Of a stretch of DNA of 64,000 nt, positions 37,575 through 44,615 are shown one piece after another (the stretch's first letter is position 1; every line of letters begins with the position of its first letter). Both the position numbers and the translations under genes were made by a program. A model generated the notes under the pieces. It was not told the DNA's origin and did not search any database. It saw nothing but the letters and a program-made list of their open reading frames with translations. The DNA comes from Cellulosimicrobium arenosum. GTDB lineage: Bacteria > Actinomycetota > Actinomycetes > Actinomycetales > Cellulomonadaceae. The stretch spans positions 124,001 to 188,000 of the forward strand of contig NZ_JACYHB010000004.1 of NCBI RefSeq assembly GCF_014837295.1, read 5' to 3'.

Positions 37575-38831
37575 TTAGAACCCCAGGGCCTGGGTCACGT
37601 CGGTGATGATGTCCTCGGGGGCTTCCAGGCCGATCGACAGGCGGATCGTGGTCTCCGCGATGCCGACCGCCGCGCGGCCCTCGGGGCCCAGCTTGCGGTG
37701 GGTCGTCGTGGCGGGGTGCGTGACCATCGACTTCGCGTCGCCCAGGTTGTTGGAGATGTCCACGAGCTGCAGCGCGTCGAGGAACGTGAAGGCCCGCTTC
37801 TTGGCGGTCTCCGCGTCGGTCCCGGGTGCCACGTCGAGGTCGAACGTCACGACCGTCCCGCCGCCCGTCTGCTGCGAGCGCGCGAGCTCGACCTGCGGGT
37901 GGGACTCGAGGAACGGGTAGCGGACGCGTGCGACGCCCGGCAGCTTCTCGAGCTCGCGTGCGATCCGCTCCGCCCCGGCGTTCTGCGCGGCGACACGCAC
38001 CGGCATCGTCTCGAGGCCCTTGAGCAGGACCCACGCGTTGAACGCCGAGAGGGTCGGGCCCGTGTTGCGGATGAACGTCTGCACGGGCCCGCCGATGTAC
38101 TCCTCGGTCCCGAGGATCGCCCCGCCCAGCACGCGGCCCTGCCCGTCGATGTGCTTGGTCGCCGAGTACACGACGACGTCCGCGCCGAGCTCGAGCGGCT
38201 TCTGCATGAGCGGCGTAGCGAACACGTTGTCGAGCACGACGACGGCGCCCGCCGCGTGCGCGAGCTCGGCCACACGTCGTGCGTCGACGATGTCCTGCAT
38301 CGGGTTGGACGGCGTCTCGAAGAACACGACGTCCGCGGGCGTGGACAGCGCCTCCTCCCACTGCGACAGCACGTGGCCGTCGACGTAGTCGGTGCGCACG
38401 CCCCACTTGGCGAAGATCTCGTCGAAGATCACGACGCTCGACCCGAACAGCGCGCGCGCCGTGACGATCCGCGACCCGGACTGCACGAGCGCCGCGAGCG
38501 ACGTGAACACGGCCGACATGCCCGACGCCGTCGCGTAGCACGCCTCGGCGCCCTCGATCAGGCGCAGGCGCTCCTCGAACGTGTGCACGGTCGGGTTGCC
38601 GTAGCGGGAGTAGACGAACCGGTCGAGCTCGCCCTTGAAGGCGGCCTCGGCGTCGGCCGCCCGGTCGTACGTGTATCCCTGCGTGAGGAAGAGCGCCTCG
38701 GACGTCTCCTGGAACTCGGTCCGCGCGTTGCCGCCGCGCACGGCGAGCGTCGCCGGGCGGGCGCTCGCGGGCAGCGGCTTGCGGCCGGAGCCACCGGGGA
38801 CGGGTCGCCCGACGCCGTCGCCCGCGCTCAC
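37575..38831 (-). CDS. metZ: O-succinylhomoserine sulfhydrylase
   Basis: A 418-residue PLP enzyme of the Cys/Met gamma-family, making homocysteine directly from O-succinylhomoserine and sulfide. YSRYGNPTVHTFEERL, ATASGMSAVF, FFETPSNPMQDIVD and VYSATKHIDGQGRVLGGAI with the PLP Lys at 226 are visible; the last motif distinguishes MetZ from MetB. The GTG overlaps the rhodanese stop by 4 bp, so translation is coupled, and both lie behind a SAM-I riboswitch. It ends with TAA. Confidence 0.92.
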   Translation of the reverse strand: MSAGDGVGRPVPGGSGRKPLPASARPATLAVRGGNARTEFQETSEALFLTQGYTYDRAADAEAAFKGELDRFVYSRYGNPTVHTFEERLRLIEGAEACYATASGMSAVFTSLAALVQSGSRIVTARALFGSSVVIFDEIFAKWGVRTDYVDGHVLSQWEEALSTPADVVFFETPSNPMQDIVDARRVAELAHAAGAVVVLDNVFATPLMQKPLELGADVVVYSATKHIDGQGRVLGGAILGTEEYIGGPVQTFIRNTGPTLSAFNAWVLLKGLETMPVRVAAQNAGAERIARELEKLPGVARVRYPFLESHPQVELARSQQTGGGTVVTFDLDVAPGTDAETAKKRAFTFLDALQLVDISNNLGDAKSMVTHPATTTHRKLGPEGRAAVGIAETTIRLSIGLEAPEDIITDVTQALGF

Positions 38832-39298
38832 CGGTCCGTCTCCGCCTGGTCGGGGGAGTAGGTCGTGGTCGGCAGGCCGCGGACCTTCCAGCCCTCGACG
38901 TCGCGCGCGCCGGTGAAGCCGGGAGCGCCCTCGAAGCCCTCGAGCACGTTGTAGGCGGGGCCCAGCCCGGCACCGGTGGCAGCACGGGCCGCGCCGATCG
39001 AGCGCTGCCCGGACCGGCACAGGAACACGACCGGTCGCTCGTCCCCCGGCGCGAGCCCCGCCTGCGCGAGCTCGTCCAGGAACGCCGGGTTGGGGCCCTG
39101 CGGCGTCACCCACTCGTCGAACACGACGTCGCGGCCCAGCCCTGCGACGTCGGGCACCCCGATGGTGCGCCACTCGCCCACCGTGCGGACGTCCACGAGG
39201 ACGGCGCGCTCGTCGGCGGCGAGCAGGTCCCATGCCTGCTGAGGCGTGAGGTCACCGGCGTAGCCGGCGGCAGGGCGGGGGGTCAGGTCATCGCTCAT
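38828..39298 (-). CDS. Rhodanese-like sulfurtransferase
   Basis: A 156-residue single rhodanese domain. DLTPQQAWDLLAADERAVLVDVRTVGEW, FLDELAQAG and the active loop VVFLCRSGQRSIGAARAA with Cys94 are intact, so persulfide transfer is likely. The C-terminal EGFEGAPGFTGARDVEGWKVRGLP is of the kind found beside MetZ. It is the first gene of the SAM-I-controlled unit and is coupled to metZ. The ATG is preceded by GGAGGAG, which overlaps the riboswitch P1 stem. Confidence 0.9.
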   Translation of the reverse strand: MSDDLTPRPAAGYAGDLTPQQAWDLLAADERAVLVDVRTVGEWRTIGVPDVAGLGRDVVFDEWVTPQGPNPAFLDELAQAGLAPGDERPVVFLCRSGQRSIGAARAATGAGLGPAYNVLEGFEGAPGFTGARDVEGWKVRGLPTTTYSPDQAETDR

Positions 39299-39299
39299 G

Positions 39300-39414
39300 G
39301 GATCTCCTCCATCGGTCGTGGCAGTAGCACCCTGCGCCCTGCCTCGCCGCGACGGCGGGGCCGGGGGGTTGCTGCGGCGTCGACGTGCCACGTCACTCGG
39401 CCGCTCCGGATGGT
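39300..39414 (-). ncRNA. SAM-I (S-box) riboswitch before rhodanese-metZ
   Basis: Reading the minus strand: P1 is CCATC (39413-39409) with GATGG (39313-39309). P2 is GCGGC (39404-39400) with GCCGC (39378-39374), with a GA-rich kink-turn-like part between (CCGAGTGACG). Then comes the conserved GCAGCAACC joint, a GC-rich P3, and the GGGTGCTACTGCC segment of SAM-I. The 3' P1 strand overlaps the Shine-Dalgarno GGAGGAG (39310-39304), so SAM binding would hide the ribosome site. The class is assigned from remembered consensus, by eye. Confidence 0.85.
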
Positions 39415-39488
39415 TGAGGGGATCGTACGTCACCGCGCCCGGTGCCGGGCCTCCGCCGGCTCAGGATGCGAGACGACGTGCCCATCGG

Positions 39489-39518
39489 TTGACACGCTCC
39501 GCGGGCCTCGCCCATCCT
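39489..39518 (+). promoter_or_regulatory. Promoter for the SAM-IV-controlled gene
   Basis: TTGACA (39489-39494) is a perfect -35 hexamer. After 18 bp CATCCT (39513-39518) is the best -10. Transcription would begin near 39525, at the 5' strand of riboswitch P1, leaving almost no sequence before the aptamer. Confidence 0.5.
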
Positions 39519-39521
39519 GGA

Positions 39522-39645
39522 CGCAGGTCATGAGTGCCAGCGCAAAACCCCGGTTTGCTGGCCGGCAACCCTCCTCTCGCGGCGGGGTGCCCCGGGTGAC
39601 GACCTGGCCCCGCGTCGACCGGCGTGCGGGCAAGCGCGGGGAGGA
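39522..39645 (+). ncRNA. SAM-IV riboswitch before the cysteine-desulfurase-like gene
   Basis: P1 is AGGTC (39525-39529) with GACCT (39601-39605). P2 is GCCAGC (39536-39541) with GCTGGC (39557-39562), capped by AAACC/GGTTT and without a kink-turn. CCGGCAACC, the GGGGTGCCCCGGGTGA segment and the 3' stem CCCCGCG (39608-39614) with CGCGGGG (39635-39641) ending GGCAAGCGCGGGG match the actinobacterial SAM-IV consensus. Beyond it, CCTCC (39646-39650) can pair with either GGGGA upstream or the ribosome site GGAGG (39664-39668). Confidence 0.85.
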
Positions 39646-39672
39646 CCTCCCCGACGACCCATCGGAGGACCC

Positions 39673-41094
39673 ATGACCGCTCTCGCCGAACGCGACTGTC
39701 AGCCCGCCGCGCGAACCGTCGCCGACGTCCCCGCCCTGCTTCCCGTCGTCGGGAGCGACACGCTCGTCCCGCTCGTCGACGGCAGCAGCGTGACCTACGC
39801 CAACCTCGACGTCGCGGCGTCCGCGCCGGCGCTGCGGTCCGTCGCGGACCGCGTCACCGAGGTCCTTCCGCTGTACGCGAGCGTGCACCGCGGCGCCGGG
39901 TACCTCTCCCAGGTCTCGACCGCGCTGTACGAGGCGTCGCGCGCCACGATCGGCGTGTTCGTCGGTGCCCGGCCCGACGACGTGACGATCGTCACGCGCA
40001 ACACCACCGACTCGCTGAACCTCCTCGCGGGCTGCGTGCCCGCCCGCGCGGACGGCACGCCCGGCCGGGTGCTCGTCCTCGACGTCGAGCACCACGCGAA
40101 CCTGCTGCCGTGGCAGCGCACCGGCGGGGCGACGGTCCTCGCGGGCGGCGGGTCGGTCGCCGAGACCCTCTCGGGCCTGCGCGCCGAGCTCGCCCGCTTC
40201 GACTACGCGCTCCTCGCGCTGACGGGCGCCTCGAACGTCACGGGCGAGTCGCTGCCCGTCGCGGAGGTCGTGCGGATCGCGCACGACGCCGGTGCGCGCG
40301 TCCTGCTCGACGGCGCCCAGCTCGTCCCGCACCGCGGGTTCTCCCTCGCCGGCACCGGGGCGGACTACGTCGCGTTCTCGGGTCACAAGACGTACGCGCC
40401 GTTCGGCTCGGGCGCGCTCGTGGGCCGGCGGGACTGGCTCGACACCGGCACGCCGTACCTCGCCGGCGGCGGTGCGGTGAGCCAGGTCCGCGTCGACGGG
40501 ACCGACTGGCAGCCGGCGCCCGCGCGCCACGAGGCGGGCTCGCCCAACGTCGTCGGCACGGTCGCGCTCGCGGCGGCGTGCGACGCGCTGGCCGCGCTCG
40601 ACCCCGCCGCGCTGGGCGCGCACGAGGCCGCGCTGCGGGACGCGCTCGTCGACGGGCTGTCGGGGATCGACGGGGTGGAGGTCGTGACCGTGTGGAGCGA
40701 CGCCGTCGACCCCGTCGGCGTCGTCACGTTCTCGGTGGCCGGGCACGACCCCGGCCTCGTGGCCGCCTACCTGTCGGCCGAGCACGGCATCGGCGTGCGG
40801 GACGGCCGGTTCTGCGCGCACCCGCTGCTCGCGCGCCTCGGGTACGACGCCGGAGCAATCCGCGCGTCCGTCGGTGTCGGGACGACCGGGGCCGAGGTCG
40901 TGCGTCTCGTCGGCGCGGTGCGGAGCTACGTCGAGAGCGGTCCGGGAGTGCGGTACGAGGTGGTCGACGGCTGCTGGGCCGTCGTCGACGACCCGCGTCC
41001 GGTGCCTGCCGGGTCCGGGCTGGAGGGCCTGTTCGCGACCGCCGCGGCGGGCTTCCTGGCCGACGCCGCGAGCTGCGGACCGGCGCCAGCCTGA
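39673..41094 (+). CDS. Class-V aminotransferase-fold PLP enzyme, cysteine-desulfurase-like
   Basis: A 473-residue PLP enzyme. DVEHHANLLPW has the PLP-stacking His (about 141), LLDGAQLVPH the PLP Asp (213), and FSGHKTYAPFG the PLP Lys (239). GVRDGRFCAHPLL places Cys381 where SufS/CsdB enzymes have the persulfide-forming Cys in RxGHHCAxP. A C-terminal extension of about 60 residues is unusual. It is SAM-IV-controlled and divergent from rhodanese-metZ, so a role in sulfur supply is likely. It may instead be another lyase of the same fold. GGAGGACCC precedes the ATG. Confidence 0.85.
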   Translation: MTALAERDCQPAARTVADVPALLPVVGSDTLVPLVDGSSVTYANLDVAASAPALRSVADRVTEVLPLYASVHRGAGYLSQVSTALYEASRATIGVFVGARPDDVTIVTRNTTDSLNLLAGCVPARADGTPGRVLVLDVEHHANLLPWQRTGGATVLAGGGSVAETLSGLRAELARFDYALLALTGASNVTGESLPVAEVVRIAHDAGARVLLDGAQLVPHRGFSLAGTGADYVAFSGHKTYAPFGSGALVGRRDWLDTGTPYLAGGGAVSQVRVDGTDWQPAPARHEAGSPNVVGTVALAAACDALAALDPAALGAHEAALRDALVDGLSGIDGVEVVTVWSDAVDPVGVVTFSVAGHDPGLVAAYLSAEHGIGVRDGRFCAHPLLARLGYDAGAIRASVGVGTTGAEVVRLVGAVRSYVESGPGVRYEVVDGCWAVVDDPRPVPAGSGLEGLFATAAAGFLADAASCGPAPA

Positions 41095-41148
41095 CCCTGG
41101 GGCAGCAGATCACGCGTCCGCACCCGTCGCGTCGCGCGCCCCGGCGCA

Positions 41149-41188
41149 GACGAGCGGGAGCGCGCGTGGGGGCACGCTCCCGCTCGTC
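41149..41188. terminator. Bidirectional hairpin terminator
   Basis: A perfect 14-bp inverted repeat, GACGAGCGGGAGCG (41149-41162) and its complement (41175-41188), with a 12-nt loop. It lies between two convergent genes and so can end both transcripts. Confidence 0.7.
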
Positions 41189-41209
41189 GTCACGGGTGCA
41201 CGGCGTCGA

Positions 41210-41380
41210 CTACTTGAACGCGTCCTTGACGTCGTCGCCCGCCTGCTTCATGTTCGCCGAGGCCTGGTCGGTCTTGCCCTCGGCCTCGAGGCGCTCGTCG
41301 TCCTTCGCCTTGCCGGTGGCCTCCTTGACCTTGCCCTTGGCCTCCTCGGCCGAGTGCTTGATCTTGTCGTCCAGTCCCAT
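41210..41380 (-). CDS. CsbD family stress protein
   Basis: A 56-residue, highly charged, probably disordered protein: GLDDKIKHSAEEAKGKVKEA and GKTDQASANMKQAGDDVKDAFK are standard CsbD-like patterns. CsbD genes are general-stress genes in other bacteria; the function is unknown. AAGGAG stands 5 bp before the ATG. The stop is TAG. Confidence 0.9.
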   Translation of the reverse strand: MGLDDKIKHSAEEAKGKVKEATGKAKDDERLEAEGKTDQASANMKQAGDDVKDAFK

Positions 41381-41562
41381 CTCAGCTCCTTCGTCGTCGG
41401 ACCTCGACGGTAGGCACGACCCGCTCCGCTCGCACGCGGACAGGAGTCGCCCCGGCACTCGGGCCAGGGCTGTGGACAACCTCCGGGACGTCTCCGGCGG
41501 ACAGTAGGTTTGCCCCGGTTCGCAGGGGACGGACCGGCAGGTCGTCAAGGGGGAGAGGGACG

Positions 41563-42111
41563 ATGCACCCGGATCAGCGTGAGCTCGAGCAGGGCGGGCT
41601 CGGTGGGACAGCGGACGACTGGGCGCGCGTGCTCGAGGCGGAGCGAGCACGCGAGTGCGCGCGGCGACAGGGCGAGGAGAGGCTGCTGGTGACGCCCGTC
41701 GCCCTGGTCACGGGTTCGCGCCTGCTCGGGGTCCAGGTGCTGCTCGCGGTGGTCGGCGCCGGACTCCTGCTCGGGGCGGGCACGACGCGCGAGCCGTCGG
41801 CGGGTGCGACGTGGGCCCTGGTCGGTCTCCAGGTGGTGCTCGTGCTCGTCGCCGTCGCGCTCCCGCAGTCCGTGGCCCGGGGCGGTCGGGCGTCCTGGAC
41901 CGCCGCACTGCACCTTGCGGCCGGCGGCGTGGTCCTGGCCGTGGTCGACGTCCTCGTGGCGCGCGTCGCGGGATCCGGGACGCTCTCGCTGCCCGGGCTC
42001 GGGGCTGCCGCGTGCTCGGCGGCGGCGGGGCTCGGCGCGCTCGTCTCGCTCACGAGCCGGTCGGCACGCGCCTTCGTCGCCCAACGTTCCGTGCCGCTCA
42101 ACCGTCGCTGA
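41563..42111 (+). CDS. Integral membrane protein of unknown function
   Basis: A 182-residue protein with a charged N-terminal 45 residues and four hydrophobic segments (about 52-72, 82-102, 113-135, 143-160). No family recognised. A purine-rich GGGGGAGAGGGA lies before the ATG. The TGA is inside the left arm of a strong terminator hairpin. No link to the neighbouring lipid genes is evident. Confidence 0.65.
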   Translation: MHPDQRELEQGGLGGTADDWARVLEAERARECARRQGEERLLVTPVALVTGSRLLGVQVLLAVVGAGLLLGAGTTREPSAGATWALVGLQVVLVLVAVALPQSVARGGRASWTAALHLAAGGVVLAVVDVLVARVAGSGTLSLPGLGAAACSAAAGLGALVSLTSRSARAFVAQRSVPLNRR

Positions 42112-42138
42112 GACCCCGCGCCCGGGGTCTCAGCGACG
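42103..42138. terminator. 16-bp perfect hairpin terminator overlapping a stop codon
   Basis: CGTCGCTGAGACCCCG (42103-42118) pairs exactly with 42123-42138 over a 4-nt loop. It includes the last codons and stop of the membrane protein gene and ends 15 bp from the convergent MaoC-like gene, so it probably terminates both. Confidence 0.75.
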
Positions 42139-42152
42139 ACACCGCCGGACGG

Positions 42153-43214
42153 TCAGGGGCGCGGTGCGACCCGGCCCGACAGGTGCGGACGGCCGGCGCG
42201 GTCCCACGCGACGTAGGTGAGGCCGGTGCGGGGGTCGCCCGCGCCGTCGGGCACGGGAGCCTCGACCTGCTCGACGTCCTGCCGTCCCCGGGCCGACGCG
42301 TCCGCCGCGGGGCGGATGGCGACGTCCACCGTGCTCGGCAGGAGGGCCGGCTTGGCGAACGACACCGTCCAGTCGTAGGTCTCGCCGCGGCCCGCTCCCG
42401 ACTCGGCGAGCGCGCGCGCCGCCGTGTACATGCCGTGGGCGATCGCGCGCGGGAACCCGAACGCCTTCGCACCGAGCGCGGACGTGTGGATCGGGTTGCG
42501 GTCGCCGGAGACGGCGGCGTACGCACGGCCCGTCCCGCCGTCGAGAGACCAGCGCGCCGTGGGCAGCGGCGGCTGGAACGTCTGGGCGTCCCGGCCCGTG
42601 TCCCGGTGCGCCTCGGGCGTCCGCCCGGCCGAGTCGTCGGGCAGGCGCGTCCCCTTCGCCAGGTAGGTCGAGACGCCGCGGTACGCGAACGTCGTCGCGG
42701 GCAGGCCGACGCCCGCGGCGCGCTCGTCGTCGGTGCGCTCGACCGAGATCTCGGTGACGAGGTCCACCTGGACACCCTTGCGGTGCGGGCGCAGGTCCTG
42801 GGCCCAGGCGCGCACCTCGAGCGTGTCGCCGAGCCGCACGGGCCGCACGAGCGAGACCGCGTTGGCGAGGTGGACCATGCCCAGCAGCGACAGGGGGAAG
42901 TCGCCGCGCACCATGAGCGCCGTCGCGAGGGGGAAGCCGAGCACGTGCAGGTACCCCGCCGGCAGGTGCTCCGACGGCGCCTCGCCGACGACCTGCGCGT
43001 AGCGCGCGAGGTGCGCGGCGCTGCCGACCGCGCCGGGCGCGGCGTCGTCCCCGGTCGCGACGCCCGCGACGCGGTACGCGACGTCGGGCAGGGCGAGGTC
43101 CGACGCGCCGCCGCCCGGCAGCCGCCGGGTCATCATCAGTCTGCCCGACGCCGCGAGCCCCTTGCCGTAGAGCCCGCCGAGTCCCGGGACGGCCGGCAGC
43201 GTCTCGACCCTCAT
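42153..43214 (-). CDS. MaoC-family (R)-hydratase/dehydratase, HtdX-like
   Basis: A 353-residue double-hotdog protein. The C-terminal hotdog has AVSGDRNPIHTSALGAKAFG and AIAHGMYTAARAL, the hydratase-2 motif with catalytic Asp and His; the N-terminal half (AGYLHVLGFPLATALMVRG, ANAVSLVRPVRLGDTLEV) is the second, inactive hotdog. It hydrates or dehydrates (3R)-hydroxyacyl thioesters. The ATG overlaps the fabG stop by 4 bp. The neighbourhood resembles mycobacterial htdX-fabG4. Confidence 0.87.
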   Translation of the reverse strand: MRVETLPAVPGLGGLYGKGLAASGRLMMTRRLPGGGASDLALPDVAYRVAGVATGDDAAPGAVGSAAHLARYAQVVGEAPSEHLPAGYLHVLGFPLATALMVRGDFPLSLLGMVHLANAVSLVRPVRLGDTLEVRAWAQDLRPHRKGVQVDLVTEISVERTDDERAAGVGLPATTFAYRGVSTYLAKGTRLPDDSAGRTPEAHRDTGRDAQTFQPPLPTARWSLDGGTGRAYAAVSGDRNPIHTSALGAKAFGFPRAIAHGMYTAARALAESGAGRGETYDWTVSFAKPALLPSTVDVAIRPAADASARGRQDVEQVEAPVPDGAGDPRTGLTYVAWDRAGRPHLSGRVAPRP

Positions 43215-44581
43215 CGGCCCACCAGGTTCTGCCCGCACACGCGCAGCACCTGCCCGTTCACGCCCGTGGCCGCGGGCGAGGCGAGGAACGCGATGGCCTC
43301 GGCGACGTCGACCGGCCGGCCGCCCTGCTGGAGCGAGGCGACCCGGCGTGCGACCTCGCGCGTGACGAACGGGATCGACGCGGTCATCTCGGTCTCGATG
43401 AACCCGGGCGCGACGGCGTTCGCCGTCCCGCCGAGGTCCGCGAGCCGCGCCGCGAACGCGCGCGTGTGCCCGATGACCCCGGCCTTGGAGAACGCGTAGT
43501 TCGACTGGCCGCGGTTGCCCGCGATACCGCTCGTCGAGGCGAGCGAGACGATGCGCGGCTCGGCCGAGAACCCGCTCGCGCCGAGGAGGTGCTCGGAGAT
43601 GCGGACCTGGGCGGCGAGGTTCACCGCGATCACGGCGTCCCACCTGTCGGCCGTCATGTTGGCGAGCAGCTTGTCGCGCAGGATGCCCGCGTTGTGGATC
43701 AGGACGTCGAGCCCGCCGTGGCGTGCCCGGGCGTGCTCGAGGATGCGCGCGCCCGCGTCGTCGGCGGTCACGTCGAGCTGGAGCGCGGTGCCCCCGATCT
43801 CGTTGGCGACCGTGGTGAGCTGCTCGCCCGCGGCGGGGACGTCCACGACGACGACCCGCGCGCCGTCGCGGGCGAGGGTCCGGGCGACCTGGGCGCCGAT
43901 GCCGCGCGCGGCACCGGTGACGACGGCGACCTTGCCCTCGAGGGGCCGGTCCCAGTACGCGCCGGCCACGCCGACGTCGGCCACCGGCGACCCGACGCGG
44001 AGCACCTGGCCGTCGACGAACGCCGAGCGTGCCGAGAGGAAGAACCGCAGTGCCGCGAGGGAGCTGACGGCGTCGACGGGCACCTCGTCGCGGCTCGTGA
44101 CGAGCTGGACCCCGTTGCCGGTCGCGCCGTAGCGCAGCTCCTTGGCGACGGAGCGCAGGAACCCGTCCACGCCCTCGCGGGCGGCGGCGAGGGCCGGGTC
44201 GTCGCCGTCGGCGGGGGCACGCGAGATCGTCACGACGCGGCCGTTCGGCGCGAGGCGCCGCAGGTTCGCCGCGAGCGCCAGGACGGTCGGCGACGCGTCC
44301 TCGGGCCGGGCGATCTCGGTGAGCACGACGACGATCGCTCCCCACCGGGTGCTGTCGTCGGCGTTCTGGCGCACGTCCAGGTCCCAGCCGAGCAGCGCGT
44401 CGGCGACGCGGTCGGCGTCGTCGGCCACGCCGGGAGTGCCGCCGAGCACGAGCACGGGCCCGACGGTCAGAGGATCACCCGCGCGGAAGCGGCGGAGCAC
44501 CGCCGGGCGGGGCAGCCCGAGCTTCTTGGCGAGGGTCTTGGTGAAGCCGGAGTTGACGGCCTTGACGTAGGAGTCGGTCAC
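43211..44581 (-). CDS. 3-oxoacyl reductase, high-molecular-weight FabG4-type
   Basis: A 456-residue protein, twice the usual FabG size. Residues about 40-210 form a degenerate flavodoxin-like Rossmann domain (VGPVLVLGGTPGVADDADRV). Residues about 215-456 form an active SDR: VVTGAARGIGAQVA, HNAGILRD, SLASTSGIAGNRGQSNYAFSKAG (Ser, Tyr, Lys) and VAPGFIETEMT. This matches FabG4, which reduces 3-oxoacyl-CoA with NADH. GAGGAAC precedes the GTG. It is coupled to the MaoC-like gene and follows the thiolase gene by 34 bp. Confidence 0.9.
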   Translation of the reverse strand: MTDSYVKAVNSGFTKTLAKKLGLPRPAVLRRFRAGDPLTVGPVLVLGGTPGVADDADRVADALLGWDLDVRQNADDSTRWGAIVVVLTEIARPEDASPTVLALAANLRRLAPNGRVVTISRAPADGDDPALAAAREGVDGFLRSVAKELRYGATGNGVQLVTSRDEVPVDAVSSLAALRFFLSARSAFVDGQVLRVGSPVADVGVAGAYWDRPLEGKVAVVTGAARGIGAQVARTLARDGARVVVVDVPAAGEQLTTVANEIGGTALQLDVTADDAGARILEHARARHGGLDVLIHNAGILRDKLLANMTADRWDAVIAVNLAAQVRISEHLLGASGFSAEPRIVSLASTSGIAGNRGQSNYAFSKAGVIGHTRAFAARLADLGGTANAVAPGFIETEMTASIPFVTREVARRVASLQQGGRPVDVAEAIAFLASPAATGVNGQVLRVCGQNLVGR

Positions 44582-44615
44582 GGTGGGGGTTCCTCTCGGG
44601 TCGTCGGTCGGGCCG

